DNA of 41,289 nt, from the NCBI GenBank assembly GCA_017433195.1, contig JAFRHR010000035.1:1-41289 (forward strand). Reading direction: 5' to 3'. A program made the translations under genes and the position numbers. This DNA comes from a bacterium. GTDB taxonomy: Bacteria > Cyanobacteriota > Vampirovibrionia > Gastranaerophilales > Gastranaerophilaceae. The notes below the pieces were generated by a model. That model made no database searches and had not been told where the DNA came from. It saw nothing but the letters and a program-made list of their open reading frames with translations. Below are positions 25,969 through 33,863 of the stretch, one piece after another. The first letter of the stretch is position 1. Each line of letters begins with the position of its first letter.

Positions 25969-27300
25969 TTATTCACACTTCCTTAATATCAAAACATGCG
26001 TCGGATTTTTATCTACTATAATTTTATCACTTAAACCGTAACCCGGCACCCATAAAATTTCATTTTCTTTACATAACAATATCAAATTTTCTTTTATATG
26101 CTTTGGAATTGCTTTCCCTGTAAAGTATTTTTTAAGTTTCATAGTCCCTGCCATTCCAAGCGGATTTATAATATCACCGTCACGTCTCGTCCTCAAAACA
26201 AAATCTATATCAACTCTGCTCAAATCAACGTAAGAATAGCACATGCTGTCATCAGGAAATTCATCAATTTCTTCCCCTGTATATCCGCAGAGTTCAAATA
26301 TATAATCACCTATTTTATATTCTCCGCATACTCTTACTGTAACCTCATCTTCGAGTTTTTTGGTTTTGTTGATTATTTCAACAACATCTCTGTTTACAAA
26401 AAGCCATGACTCTGCAGACAAAGATTTTGACATTCCGCTTTTAGAATTTTTATTTTCATTTATAAACATACAAATTCTGTTTATAACATCATAGTCATAA
26501 TCTAAACCATGTTCCAAAACCCAATCGTAAATTATTCTTCTCTGAACATTTTGGCTTAATTTCAAAAACTCCTGAGTAATAATCGATTTTTTATCAAATA
26601 TTATCTTTCTTAACTCATCGAGATACTCTTCAACAACATCATAATCTTCATTTGCAAGATTAATCAAAGAGCTCAATGCTTCCATTACATCAGGATTTAT
26701 CTTTTCAAGCATCGGGATAACTTTATGTCTTATAAAATTGCGTTTGTACTTGATATCGTTGTTTGAGGAATCAAAATTCGGCGATAGTTCATTATCTTCG
26801 CAATATTTTTCAATTTCTGCTCTCGATATATTTAACAACGGACGGTAAAAAATCTCTCTATGTTCCGCAATTCCTCTCAGGCCGTTTACCCCTGTACCTT
26901 TTACAATACGGTAAAGAATAGTTTCCGCATTATCGTTTTTATTATGTGCCGTAAAAAAGGCATCTGCCTTATATTTATCTATAGCTTCATCAAAAAATTT
27001 ATACCTTAAAGCCCTTGCAACAGTTTCCGTCTGTTTTAATCCCGCTGATGCAGTTTTGGTATAAAATTCAATCCTTCTGTCCTCACAAAAAGCTTTACAT
27101 TTTTCCTGTTCCTGCAAGGCTTCTTCGCCTCTCCAATTGTGATTAAGATGTACTGCAACGACTTTAAGAGAATATTCTGCCTCAATTTTAAACAGCATAT
27201 CAAGTAGACACATCGAGTCAAATCCACCTGAGAAACCAACTAATATTGTTTTCCCTTTCAGATTATACTTATCAAGAAAATTTTTAAGTCTGTCTATCAA
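25969..27300 (-). CDS. tilS: tRNA(Ile)-lysidine synthetase
   Basis: 443 residues. Modifies C34 of tRNA-Ile2 (CAU anticodon) to lysidine so that it reads AUA; essential in most bacteria. PP-loop VGFSGGFDSMCLLD (Ser24-Gly-Gly-Phe-Asp-Ser29), HLNHNWRGEEALQEQ, TAHNKNDNAETILYRI and GLRGIAE, plus the C-terminal TilS domain (LRTRRDGDIINPLG, KLKKYF). The start is TTG (27298-27300), overlapping the stop of the Clp-N gene as TTGA. Full length. Confidence 0.96.
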   Translation of the reverse strand: MIDRLKNFLDKYNLKGKTILVGFSGGFDSMCLLDMLFKIEAEYSLKVVAVHLNHNWRGEEALQEQEKCKAFCEDRRIEFYTKTASAGLKQTETVARALRYKFFDEAIDKYKADAFFTAHNKNDNAETILYRIVKGTGVNGLRGIAEHREIFYRPLLNISRAEIEKYCEDNELSPNFDSSNNDIKYKRNFIRHKVIPMLEKINPDVMEALSSLINLANEDYDVVEEYLDELRKIIFDKKSIITQEFLKLSQNVQRRIIYDWVLEHGLDYDYDVINRICMFINENKNSKSGMSKSLSAESWLFVNRDVVEIINKTKKLEDEVTVRVCGEYKIGDYIFELCGYTGEEIDEFPDDSMCYSYVDLSRVDIDFVLRTRRDGDIINPLGMAGTMKLKKYFTGKAIPKHIKENLILLCKENEILWVPGYGLSDKIIVDKNPTHVLILRKCE

Positions 27301-28640
27301 GATTTATTCTTCTCTTTCAGAATTCCGTATTTTATTTCAACGGCATCAACACCTAATTGTTCCAAAACCTTCATTGCCAAAGACGTGGGCTCATCTACAA
27401 TTGCCATTAATAAATTATCCGAGCCTATTCTTATTTTATTTTCACTTTTTGCTGACTTCCACGCACGTTCCAAAACTCTTTTTGCTCTCTTTGTATAAGT
27501 TATTTCCTTATCAAAATACTCATCACCAAAGCCGACTAATTTTTCAACAACGTTTCTCGTATCTTTAAGCGTTATTTCCAAATCATTCAAAACTGTAGCG
27601 CCAATGCCTGCTCCTTCTTCAATTATACCGAGCAGAAACATTTCCGTTCCGACAACATTTTTACCTATTCTTCTTGCTTCTTCTTTTGCCAATCGAAGAA
27701 TTCTCAACGTTTCGGGCATTTGTCTTTCTATCGGTTTTATAATTTGTTGCTCAAGATTATCACTGTTTATATATAATTCTTTAAAAATATCAGATGCAAT
27801 TCCTTTTCCTGTTTTTAATACGGCAAGTATAATATGCTCAGGCAAAACAACAGACGAACCGAGCTCCTTCGCTATCTGTAAAGCCGTATTCATTGCACGG
27901 AAAGCATTCGGAGTAAAGACAATCTTCTTATCATCATACTCAGCCTCTCTTGATTTCTTCTGCATTAATTTTTCATCAAAATTTTCTAAATTTATTCCGT
28001 TGTTATTCAGTATTTTAACCAAATCAGAATCTTTATCTTCAAGTATAGATTCAACAATCTGTTCAGTACCTAAAATTTCATAATTTTTTGCGGATAACTT
28101 AGAAACCGCCCTCTCAAAAACTTTTGATGCAATTTCCCCCTCATAAACCGACTCTAATTGAGTTTTATATTCATCCTCTTCAACTTCAGGATGCTCCATT
28201 CTCTTTATTTTCTTTTCAACGAGTTTTGACAAAATTTCTATGGATTTACAAATATCAAAATTGTATTTTTCGAGAATTTCAATGTTTTTTGAACCCTTAT
28301 AAGTTATTGCAGAAAGGAACAAATGTTCAAATAATATATTGTTATTCCCTGATTTAACCGCAGAATCCAGAGTTTTTTTCAGCAAGTCTTTAAATTCTTT
28401 ACTGAATACTATTTCTTTATTGTCTTTATTCTTCGGAAAATCAGCATTTCGCAGTTCATTTTCAATTTTATCAGGAGTAAGCCCGTACATTCTGACCAAT
28501 TTCAAAGAAATACCCTTTGCTTCCTTTGATAAAGCACAAAGCAAATGTTCCGGTCTGACTTCACTGTGATTAAAGCCTGCTGCTATATTTTGGGCTTCAT
28601 AAACTGCATTTATTGCTTTTTCTGTAAACTTTTCAAACAA
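27297..28640 (-). CDS. Tandem Clp-N repeat protein without AAA+ domain
   Basis: 447 residues from a TTG at 28638-28640, chosen because it directly follows the preceding stop (TAA-A-TTG), has AGGAAGAGGAAG upstream, and yields MFEKFTEKAI, like the start of ClpC. I count six Clp-N half repeats, that is three double domains: about residues 3-64, 77-138, 167-225, 240-300, 308-369 and 379-441. Each is an FT--A-----A---A------ helix followed by E-LLLAI and a G/I-x-x---L region; for example GTEMFLLGIIEEGAGIGATV. No Walker A or B and no ClpP-binding loop exists, so it cannot unfold proteins itself. Clp-N domains bind adaptors and substrates, so an adaptor, scaffold or competitor role is inferred. Plant ClpT proteins are a precedent for stand-alone Clp-N. 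Confidence 0.85.
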   Translation of the reverse strand: MFEKFTEKAINAVYEAQNIAAGFNHSEVRPEHLLCALSKEAKGISLKLVRMYGLTPDKIENELRNADFPKNKDNKEIVFSKEFKDLLKKTLDSAVKSGNNNILFEHLFLSAITYKGSKNIEILEKYNFDICKSIEILSKLVEKKIKRMEHPEVEEDEYKTQLESVYEGEIASKVFERAVSKLSAKNYEILGTEQIVESILEDKDSDLVKILNNNGINLENFDEKLMQKKSREAEYDDKKIVFTPNAFRAMNTALQIAKELGSSVVLPEHIILAVLKTGKGIASDIFKELYINSDNLEQQIIKPIERQMPETLRILRLAKEEARRIGKNVVGTEMFLLGIIEEGAGIGATVLNDLEITLKDTRNVVEKLVGFGDEYFDKEITYTKRAKRVLERAWKSAKSENKIRIGSDNLLMAIVDEPTSLAMKVLEQLGVDAVEIKYGILKEKNKS

Positions 28641-28641
28641 T

Positions 28642-28914
28642 TTATTCTTCCTCTTCCTGAAGACTTGATATATAATTCGAAACTTTTTTAAATTCCGCAT
28701 CATCTATTAGTTCAAGCGAATAATCATCACCTTTTTGATCAAGACGCATTACAACTATATCTCCGTTTTCAAGAACGTTTCCATCTTTATCGACATTATT
28801 TAACAGTGCATACTCCTTGTTTTCAAAGTCAATAATGTCAACAATACTGAACAAAACAGTATTTCCGTTGTCATCTAAAGTTTCAATAATTTGATTTTCC
28901 TGATCTTCACTCAT
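28642..28914 (-). CDS. DUF1292 family protein
   Basis: 90 residues from the ATG at 28912-28914, which overlaps the ruvX stop by one base (TAATG); a longer frame would lie inside ruvX. Acidic, with the DUF1292 pattern: IIETLDDNGNTVLFSIVDII, ENKEYALL, DIVVMRL and a C-terminal acidic helix (SSLQEEEE). DUF1292 proteins (YrzB-like) commonly follow ruvX in Firmicutes; their function is unknown. One base separates its stop from the Clp-N start. Confidence 0.88.
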   Translation of the reverse strand: MSEDQENQIIETLDDNGNTVLFSIVDIIDFENKEYALLNNVDKDGNVLENGDIVVMRLDQKGDDYSLELIDDAEFKKVSNYISSLQEEEE

Positions 28915-29321
28915 TAATCTTTCCTCGTACTCAAGTATTGTTCCAGTATAACACAAGCACTTTCCATATCAACCAAACCTTTTTCTTTTGTATATTGAAC
29001 ATGCCTGTTTTTTAAATTTTCTTCCGCAGTTTCAGATGTCAGTCTTTCATCCTCAAACAGTATTTCGTATCCTTCAATTTTGTTAGCGAAATCAATACAG
29101 TCCTGAGCCTGAAATCCCTGTGTTCCATCCATATTATAAGGAACACCTACTACTATTTTTCCAACATGATTCTCAGCAGCAATCTTTTTTATTTTCTCAA
29201 TTGCTGCTGCTTCGGGATTTCTGTCAATGTAGGAATGACCGTTTGCTATCATCAGCAAAAAATCACTAAGCGCAATACCTATACGCTTTGTCCCTACATC
29301 TAAAGCCATTACTTTATACAT
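28914..29321 (-). CDS. ruvX: RuvX/YqgF family Holliday junction resolvase-like nuclease
   Basis: 135 residues, RNase H fold. Members process the 5' end of pre-16S rRNA and/or resolve Holliday junctions. Motifs: ALDVGTKRIGIALSD (catalytic Asp8), IVVGVPYNMDG, LFEDERLTS (acidic residue) and the C-terminal VDMESACVILEQYL (last catalytic Asp). The ATG overlaps the end of the upstream alpha-solenoid gene by 8 bases, and no SD is visible, so translation is probably coupled. Confidence 0.95.
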   Translation of the reverse strand: MYKVMALDVGTKRIGIALSDFLLMIANGHSYIDRNPEAAAIEKIKKIAAENHVGKIVVGVPYNMDGTQGFQAQDCIDFANKIEGYEILFEDERLTSETAEENLKNRHVQYTKEKGLVDMESACVILEQYLSTRKD

Positions 29322-30909
29322 TTTGTACCCATTTTGCTTCTATGGTCGAAATTATCAAATCAAGCTCCATCAGCTCAAATTCCATCTTTGAATCATTATT
29401 GCGTTTTCTGAAGATATTTGTAGTATTTTTCTCTTCAGCTATTTTATAACGTTCTGAAACGTAATGTTCATATATACTCTTTCTTATTATATTTGTCAGG
29501 AACTGATAGTTATCTCTTAATGAATACAATTGTTGTGCTTCATCATTTTTATTTTCAAGAACTTTCAGATATGCTGATAACTCAAATATCTCTTTCCACG
29601 CTTTAATATCCTCTTCGCCATAAATATCGTCATAATTTTTGGCAATGAATTTATCAAAGTCCAAATCGAAATTATATTCTCTTAAATCGTGGTTTAATTT
29701 GTTGATAAACAAGTTGAATGCATCATTTGTTCTGACATCAATAAACCAATGCTGAGCAATATCTGATAAACAAAGACTGTCAACTTCACTCTGAGATAAT
29801 TCTTTTCTCTCTATTTCAAATCTAAGTTCTTTTTCTTCTATATCGGATAACAAGGTCTTCCAGCAGATAAATTCATATGAAACTTCATCATTATTCTTTC
29901 TGGAAATTTTCTCTGCCAAATTTACAAGATATTTAACATAGTTTTCTGAAATTTCAAGATAATTTGTATTTTCAAAAAATCTTGCAACAATTCTTTCGAA
30001 ATCAGATATAAGCAGTTCATTAAAACCAAAGCAATCCATTACTCCGAATCTGTTATTCAAAACCATTGCAACGAACTGAAGTGTTTCATCGTTTCTTAAT
30101 CTTGAAAATACAACTGCAATATTTCCATGTCCGTCAGGATAACTTACATATGACTTATAAGGTTTTGAAACGGATAAAATATCTTTATAAAATTCATCTG
30201 TACTGTCAACTCTTATCCCAGAGATTTTTAAAGAAGACAGACTTTTATTCACTGCAGATTTTAAATGCTGAGGAACAAAGTCTTTTGCCAAATCCAAAGC
30301 ATGGAATGCCAAAACCGATTTTGTTTCACCCAAAATTTCTAATGCTCTCTTACCTTCATTTGATTCAGGTTTATTCAAAAATACCGGAATCAAAATATTC
30401 GCAAGCGCATCATCAGAATAATCATTTGCCAATGAATTAATCAAAGCCATTCTGTCATTTTCGGGAACAGAGAACAAGAAGTCCATAAAATCAATTTGAG
30501 CTTCAGGATTAATTATTGCGCTCTTCAAAAGTCTTATTGTATCTTCATCAATAATTGCGTCAAATTCATCAAAATATTGTCCGACATCTTCATATTTAAC
30601 CTTATTACCCAAATCTTTCAAAAGGTTAAATGCAACCATTTTTGCATAATCACTAATTGATTTGTCTTTTATAAATTCCCATAATGAATTTTCCAAAACA
30701 TCGTTCGGGAAAATTCTTGTAAGCATATAACAAATAACAAATGCTTTTTGTTCTGTCGCTCTTGATAATTCCTTTAACAGAATTTTCATAACGGCATCCT
30801 GATCATTACAATTAAGCAAATTATTAAATTCGCTGTCCGGAAGATTTGTAACATTCATCAATTTTGTAATTAATGTAAGAATTTCCGCTTTTATCTGAAG
30901 TTTATTCAT
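29314..30909 (-). CDS. Large alpha-helical (HEAT-like) protein of unknown function
   Basis: 531 residues, no named family recognised. The N-terminal 240 residues look like degenerate HEAT-type helical pairs (DAVMKILLKELSRATEQKAF, ALANILIPVFLNKPESNEGK, EILGETKSVLAFHALDLAKD). A more mixed middle section follows (SYPDGHGNIAVVFSRLRND...FVAMVLNNRFGVMDCFG, probably alpha/beta), then helical pairs to a basic tail. Soluble, no signal peptide. SD AAAGGA is well placed. It lies 13 bases after the zinc-finger gene and overlaps ruvX, so it is fully inside the operon between the two Clp-domain genes. Partner-binding scaffold is an inference. Confidence 0.82.
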   Translation of the reverse strand: MNKLQIKAEILTLITKLMNVTNLPDSEFNNLLNCNDQDAVMKILLKELSRATEQKAFVICYMLTRIFPNDVLENSLWEFIKDKSISDYAKMVAFNLLKDLGNKVKYEDVGQYFDEFDAIIDEDTIRLLKSAIINPEAQIDFMDFLFSVPENDRMALINSLANDYSDDALANILIPVFLNKPESNEGKRALEILGETKSVLAFHALDLAKDFVPQHLKSAVNKSLSSLKISGIRVDSTDEFYKDILSVSKPYKSYVSYPDGHGNIAVVFSRLRNDETLQFVAMVLNNRFGVMDCFGFNELLISDFERIVARFFENTNYLEISENYVKYLVNLAEKISRKNNDEVSYEFICWKTLLSDIEEKELRFEIERKELSQSEVDSLCLSDIAQHWFIDVRTNDAFNLFINKLNHDLREYNFDLDFDKFIAKNYDDIYGEEDIKAWKEIFELSAYLKVLENKNDEAQQLYSLRDNYQFLTNIIRKSIYEHYVSERYKIAEEKNTTNIFRKRNNDSKMEFELMELDLIISTIEAKWVQNV

Positions 30910-30922
30910 ATCTCATCCTTTA

Positions 30923-31186
30923 TTATCTGCACTTATTCCACAAAGCATCCAGTAATGCCTGAACCTGAGCTGAAGGTAATCTGTCACCCAATATCAATGA
31001 TTGCACTGCAATCATTGTACACTCAGAACATATATTAACACCCGGACCTTTTACCATTTTAACAACTTCAGTATTAGGTCTTCCGCAAAAACTGCAATAT
31101 ACAAGTTCTTTTTCTTTGTTATCCTCTGCAGCTTTTTCTTTTTTATCTTTTTTTCTTGCTCCGAGTTTTACAACTTTATCTGACAT
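30923..31186 (-). CDS. Stand-alone ClpX-type zinc-binding domain protein
   Basis: 87 residues from the ATG at 31184-31186, with GAGAGGAG 6 bases upstream. Residues 31-56 form a C-x2-C-x18-C-x2-C finger (Cys31, 34, 53, 56), and VVKMVKGPGVNICSECTMIA matches the ClpX zinc-binding domain (C4 ClpX finger), which dimerises and recruits substrates and adaptors such as SspB. Here it is not joined to an AAA+ module: a basic N-terminal tail precedes it and a short helix (AQVQALLDALWNK) ends it. First gene of the operon that also encodes the tandem Clp-N protein. Confidence 0.88.
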   Translation of the reverse strand: MSDKVVKLGARKKDKKEKAAEDNKEKELVYCSFCGRPNTEVVKMVKGPGVNICSECTMIAVQSLILGDRLPSAQVQALLDALWNKCR

Positions 31187-31207
31187 ATAAGACTCCTCTC
31201 TTAAACA

Positions 31208-31236
31208 ATTGTATCTCACACCTCAATAATTGTAAA
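31208..31236 (-). promoter_or_regulatory. Promoter of the Clp-domain/ruvX/tilS/hpt operon
   Basis: Minus-strand TTTACA (31231-31236), a 17-base spacer and TACAAT (31208-31213). Start near 31201 leaves a short leader holding the GAGAGGAG SD. Confidence 0.65.
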
Positions 31237-31283
31237 TAACAAAACAAATATATAATCTATTATCTTACAGGGCATAAAAAAAA

Positions 31284-31354
31284 TTCTCAGAGAAGGATTC
31301 GAACCTCCGTAGCAAAATCCAGAGTTTTGCGTCCTACCACTAGACGATCTGAGA
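31284..31354 (-). tRNA. tRNA-Gln (CTG anticodon)
   Basis: 71 bases folding into a full cloverleaf: acceptor TCTCAGA/TCTGAGA, D stem GTCT/GGAC with AGT-GG-TA loop, anticodon stem CAAAA/TTTTG with loop CTCTGGA (anticodon CTG), 4-base variable loop, T stem GGAGG/CCTTC with TTCGAAT. The U1-A72 first pair is typical of tRNA-Gln. Discriminator is A and the CCA end is not encoded. It reads CAG; a separate TTG isoacceptor is expected elsewhere. Confidence 0.95.
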
Positions 31355-31366
31355 ATCTGTTCCTAT

Positions 31367-31395
31367 ATTCTATTTCAAAAAACTTTTTAAATCAA
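31367..31395 (-). promoter_or_regulatory. Promoter of tRNA-Gln
   Basis: Minus-strand TTGATT (31390-31395), a 17-base spacer and TAGAAT (31367-31372), ending 12 bases before the mature tRNA 5' end. Confidence 0.6.
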
Positions 31396-31424
31396 GTAAA
31401 TTTGTTTTTAAAAATTTATCATAA

Positions 31425-31430
31425 TATACT
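31425..31430 (+). promoter_or_regulatory. -10 box directly before hemW, leaderless
   Basis: TATACT ends 5 bases before the hemW ATG; CATAAT at 31420-31425 is an alternative. No SD. Confidence 0.45.
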
Positions 31431-31435
31431 GTCTT

Positions 31436-32521
31436 ATGACTGAATACGCTTACATACACATTCCTTTTTGCAAATCAAAATGCAAATACTGTTCGTTTAC
31501 ATCTTTTACAAACGATAATTTGATTACGCCTTATGTGTATTCTCTTCTCAAAGAAATTGAAACAAACTACGAATACGAACCATTAAAAACTTTGTATATC
31601 GGAGGCGGAACCCCGAGTATTTTACCCCTTAATCTGCTTGAAAAAATTATAAAAAAATTTCATTTTTCAGATTCCCCTGAAATCACAATTGAAACAAATC
31701 CATGTGACATTACGGAAGATTATTTGGAAAGTCTTTATAATCTCGGAATAAACAGAATAAGTGTAGGCGTACAGACATTTGATGACAACGTATTAAAAAT
31801 CATAGGCAGGCGACACGACTCAAAACAGGCTCTCTCGGCTCTTGAACTGATTAAAAATTCAAATATAAAGAATTACAGCGCAGATTTAATTTACGGTCTT
31901 CCGTCACAAACGGAAGAAATATTTAAAAACGATTTAAAAACACTTTTAGAATGTGAGCCTAATCACATTTCTTTATACGGGCTAAAAATAGAAGAAAATT
32001 GTTATTTCTTCAAAAATCCGCCACAAAATCTACCAGATGATGATTTTCAGGCTGACTTATACTTATATGCGGTAAAGGAACTCGGGCAAAACGGATATGA
32101 ACATTATGAAATAAGCAATTTTGCCAAACCCGACTATTTTTCAAGACACAATATGAATTACTGGAACAACGAATATTATTACGGGTTTGGAGTATCCGCT
32201 CACGGATATTCAGACGGCATAAGATACAACAACACAAATGAGCTTCAAAAATATATCGACAATCCTACCTTCCACGAATACGGGAAAGAACTTAACACCG
32301 AAGAAAAACTTCAGGAAGAAATATTTTTGGGTTTCAGAAGATGTAAGGGAATTTCTGTTTCAGAAATAAACGAAAAATTCGGAATTGATTTTGAAAACAA
32401 ATACGCAAAACCTCTAAAAAAGTACTCAGAAGCGGGTTTTATAGAAAAAGAAAACGGCAGATACAAGTTATCACTGAACGGGGTACTTTTAAGTAATATA
32501 ATTTTATCTGATTTTATGTAG
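31436..32521 (+). CDS. hemW: HemW-like radical SAM protein
   Basis: 361 residues. HemW proteins resemble coproporphyrinogen III dehydrogenase HemN but act in heme trafficking/insertion. IHIPFCKSKCKYCSF gives the CxxxCxxC [4Fe-4S] site (Cys12, Cys16, Cys19), followed by LYIGGGTPSILP, ITIETNPCDITEDYL and ISVGVQTFDDNVLKIIGRRH, with HemN_C at the end (LGFRRCKGISVSEINEKFG). It is shorter than HemN at the N-terminus, which supports HemW over HemN. Possibly leaderless. Confidence 0.94.
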   Translation: MTEYAYIHIPFCKSKCKYCSFTSFTNDNLITPYVYSLLKEIETNYEYEPLKTLYIGGGTPSILPLNLLEKIIKKFHFSDSPEITIETNPCDITEDYLESLYNLGINRISVGVQTFDDNVLKIIGRRHDSKQALSALELIKNSNIKNYSADLIYGLPSQTEEIFKNDLKTLLECEPNHISLYGLKIEENCYFFKNPPQNLPDDDFQADLYLYAVKELGQNGYEHYEISNFAKPDYFSRHNMNYWNNEYYYGFGVSAHGYSDGIRYNNTNELQKYIDNPTFHEYGKELNTEEKLQEEIFLGFRRCKGISVSEINEKFGIDFENKYAKPLKKYSEAGFIEKENGRYKLSLNGVLLSNIILSDFM

Positions 32522-32533
32522 AAATTTATTATT

Positions 32534-32561
32534 TTGTGTTATTATTTTATTGTTGTATACG
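32534..32561 (+). promoter_or_regulatory. Promoter of the degenerate kinase-ABC ATPase unit
   Basis: TTGTGT (32534-32539), a 16-base spacer and TATACG (32556-32561). A start near 32568 would place the GAGGA SD at the very 5' end of the message, ahead of GTG 32581. Confidence 0.4.
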
Positions 32562-32580
32562 ATATATGAGGATTTTTACA

Positions 32581-33858
32581 GTGGATATTAGAGAAATTTT
32601 ATCTAAAAAAAGAATTATAGATATTGATACCTGCTTACCTGATGGCGTTATTTTTGTTGCATCTGACGGTAAAATTTCGTGGACAAACACAAAAGCCCCG
32701 TTATTCTTTCAGTTATCAAAAAAAGAACTTTTATCTTTTAAAATAAACGATTTGTTGGAAAACGGCTTGGAACTTATAAAAAAAGCCGCACTCGAACATA
32801 AAGCTCTCGTTTCAAAAGTAAAAGGACAGGAAAAGTATTTAGAAATGACTGCAAATAGCGTTAGTGACGGTTATGTCGTTGATTTAAGAGACTCAACACA
32901 AAACTACAAAACAGTTACAAGTATGATGGTTGAGCAGGAAAGTTCAAAGAAAATTAACAGAGATAAAAACAATTTTTTACTGAAACTTTCTAACGAATTA
33001 AAATCACCGTTACACTCCATTGTAGGTTTTTCACAGGCTTTGCTTGACGGTTTGGGCGGGGCAATTTCCGACAAACAGGAAAAATATGTAAAAATAATAA
33101 ACAAAAATTCCTGCGAATTATTATTCCTTCTTGAAAAACTTTTTGAATTATCTTCAAGCGAATTAGGAATTACGGACAAAGAACCAAAAGTAATCAATGC
33201 AATAAGCATTATAAATTCAACAGTAAAACTGAATGAACAACTTTATAAAGAAAAAAATCTGTCGATTAATATAACAGTTGACGAAAATGTTCCAAGACTT
33301 ATGAGAACATCTGAAAAAACATACAAATTACTCATTCAGAATATGATAGAAACACTTATCAGAATGACGGATATCGGAGTTATTAAAATCAGCGCAATGC
33401 CGCCGAGTCCGGAATTTCTCGAGCTTCATAACATAAACCCTGATAATGACTATATCGTTTTATCATTTGTAAATTCCGGAGCAGGGTTGCCGGATAATGA
33501 AGCTGAAACAATTTTTGAACCTTATGCAGTTGTCGAAAAATCAAACAAAAAACATCTGTTAAGATCAATTGCAATGGCTTCGGTAAAAAATATGGTAAAA
33601 CTTTTACACGGGGTTATCTGGACAGAATCAGAAGTTATTTCGGGAACAACATTTAACATACTTTTCCCGACAGGAATTTCACGTTCTGAAGTATTAACAG
33701 TCAAAGAAGATAACGAATACTCTTCTGACCTGAATGAAGAAGTAACAAACGAACAACCTGAAATGACAGTTAACGCTGAACCTGAAGAAGTACAGGAAGC
33801 TCAACTCACTGAAACTGCAAAAGAAGAACTTGAAAATATAGGGAAAGTTCAGGCCTAA
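32581..33858 (+). CDS. Degenerate sensor histidine kinase (pseudokinase)
   Basis: Start taken as GTG 32581 (GAGGA 8 bases upstream); ATG 32566 is the alternative. 425 residues. PAS-like N-terminal domain (about 5-105), HisKA-like helices (115-190), HATPase-like domain (about 225-370), acidic Glu-rich tail. Key residues are replaced: the H-box reads LSNELKSPLHSI, so Asn138 replaces the phospho-acceptor His. The N-box reads IQNMIETLIRMT, so Thr258 replaces the Mg-binding Asn. G1 reads VNSGAGLP, so Asn298 replaces Asp. No GLGL of G2 remains. The frame is intact, so the loss looks selected or tolerated rather than a sequencing error. Likely a scaffold or sensor without phosphotransfer. Its stop is 5 bases before the ABC ATPase. 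Confidence 0.85.
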   Translation: MDIREILSKKRIIDIDTCLPDGVIFVASDGKISWTNTKAPLFFQLSKKELLSFKINDLLENGLELIKKAALEHKALVSKVKGQEKYLEMTANSVSDGYVVDLRDSTQNYKTVTSMMVEQESSKKINRDKNNFLLKLSNELKSPLHSIVGFSQALLDGLGGAISDKQEKYVKIINKNSCELLFLLEKLFELSSSELGITDKEPKVINAISIINSTVKLNEQLYKEKNLSINITVDENVPRLMRTSEKTYKLLIQNMIETLIRMTDIGVIKISAMPPSPEFLELHNINPDNDYIVLSFVNSGAGLPDNEAETIFEPYAVVEKSNKKHLLRSIAMASVKNMVKLLHGVIWTESEVISGTTFNILFPTGISRSEVLTVKEDNEYSSDLNEEVTNEQPEMTVNAEPEEVQEAQLTETAKEELENIGKVQA

Positions 33859-33863
33859 ATACA

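Noticed and set aside
27374..28569. Several plus-strand open frames opposite the Clp-N gene (up to 159 codons)
   Set aside because: They are mirror frames of a well-supported gene, with Phe/Ser/Leu-rich composition and no SD or domain.
28641..28703. N-terminal extension of the tandem Clp-N protein to an ATG at 28703
   Set aside because: It lies inside the DUF1292 gene, while the TTG at 28640 has a good SD and gives the canonical MFEKFTEKA start.
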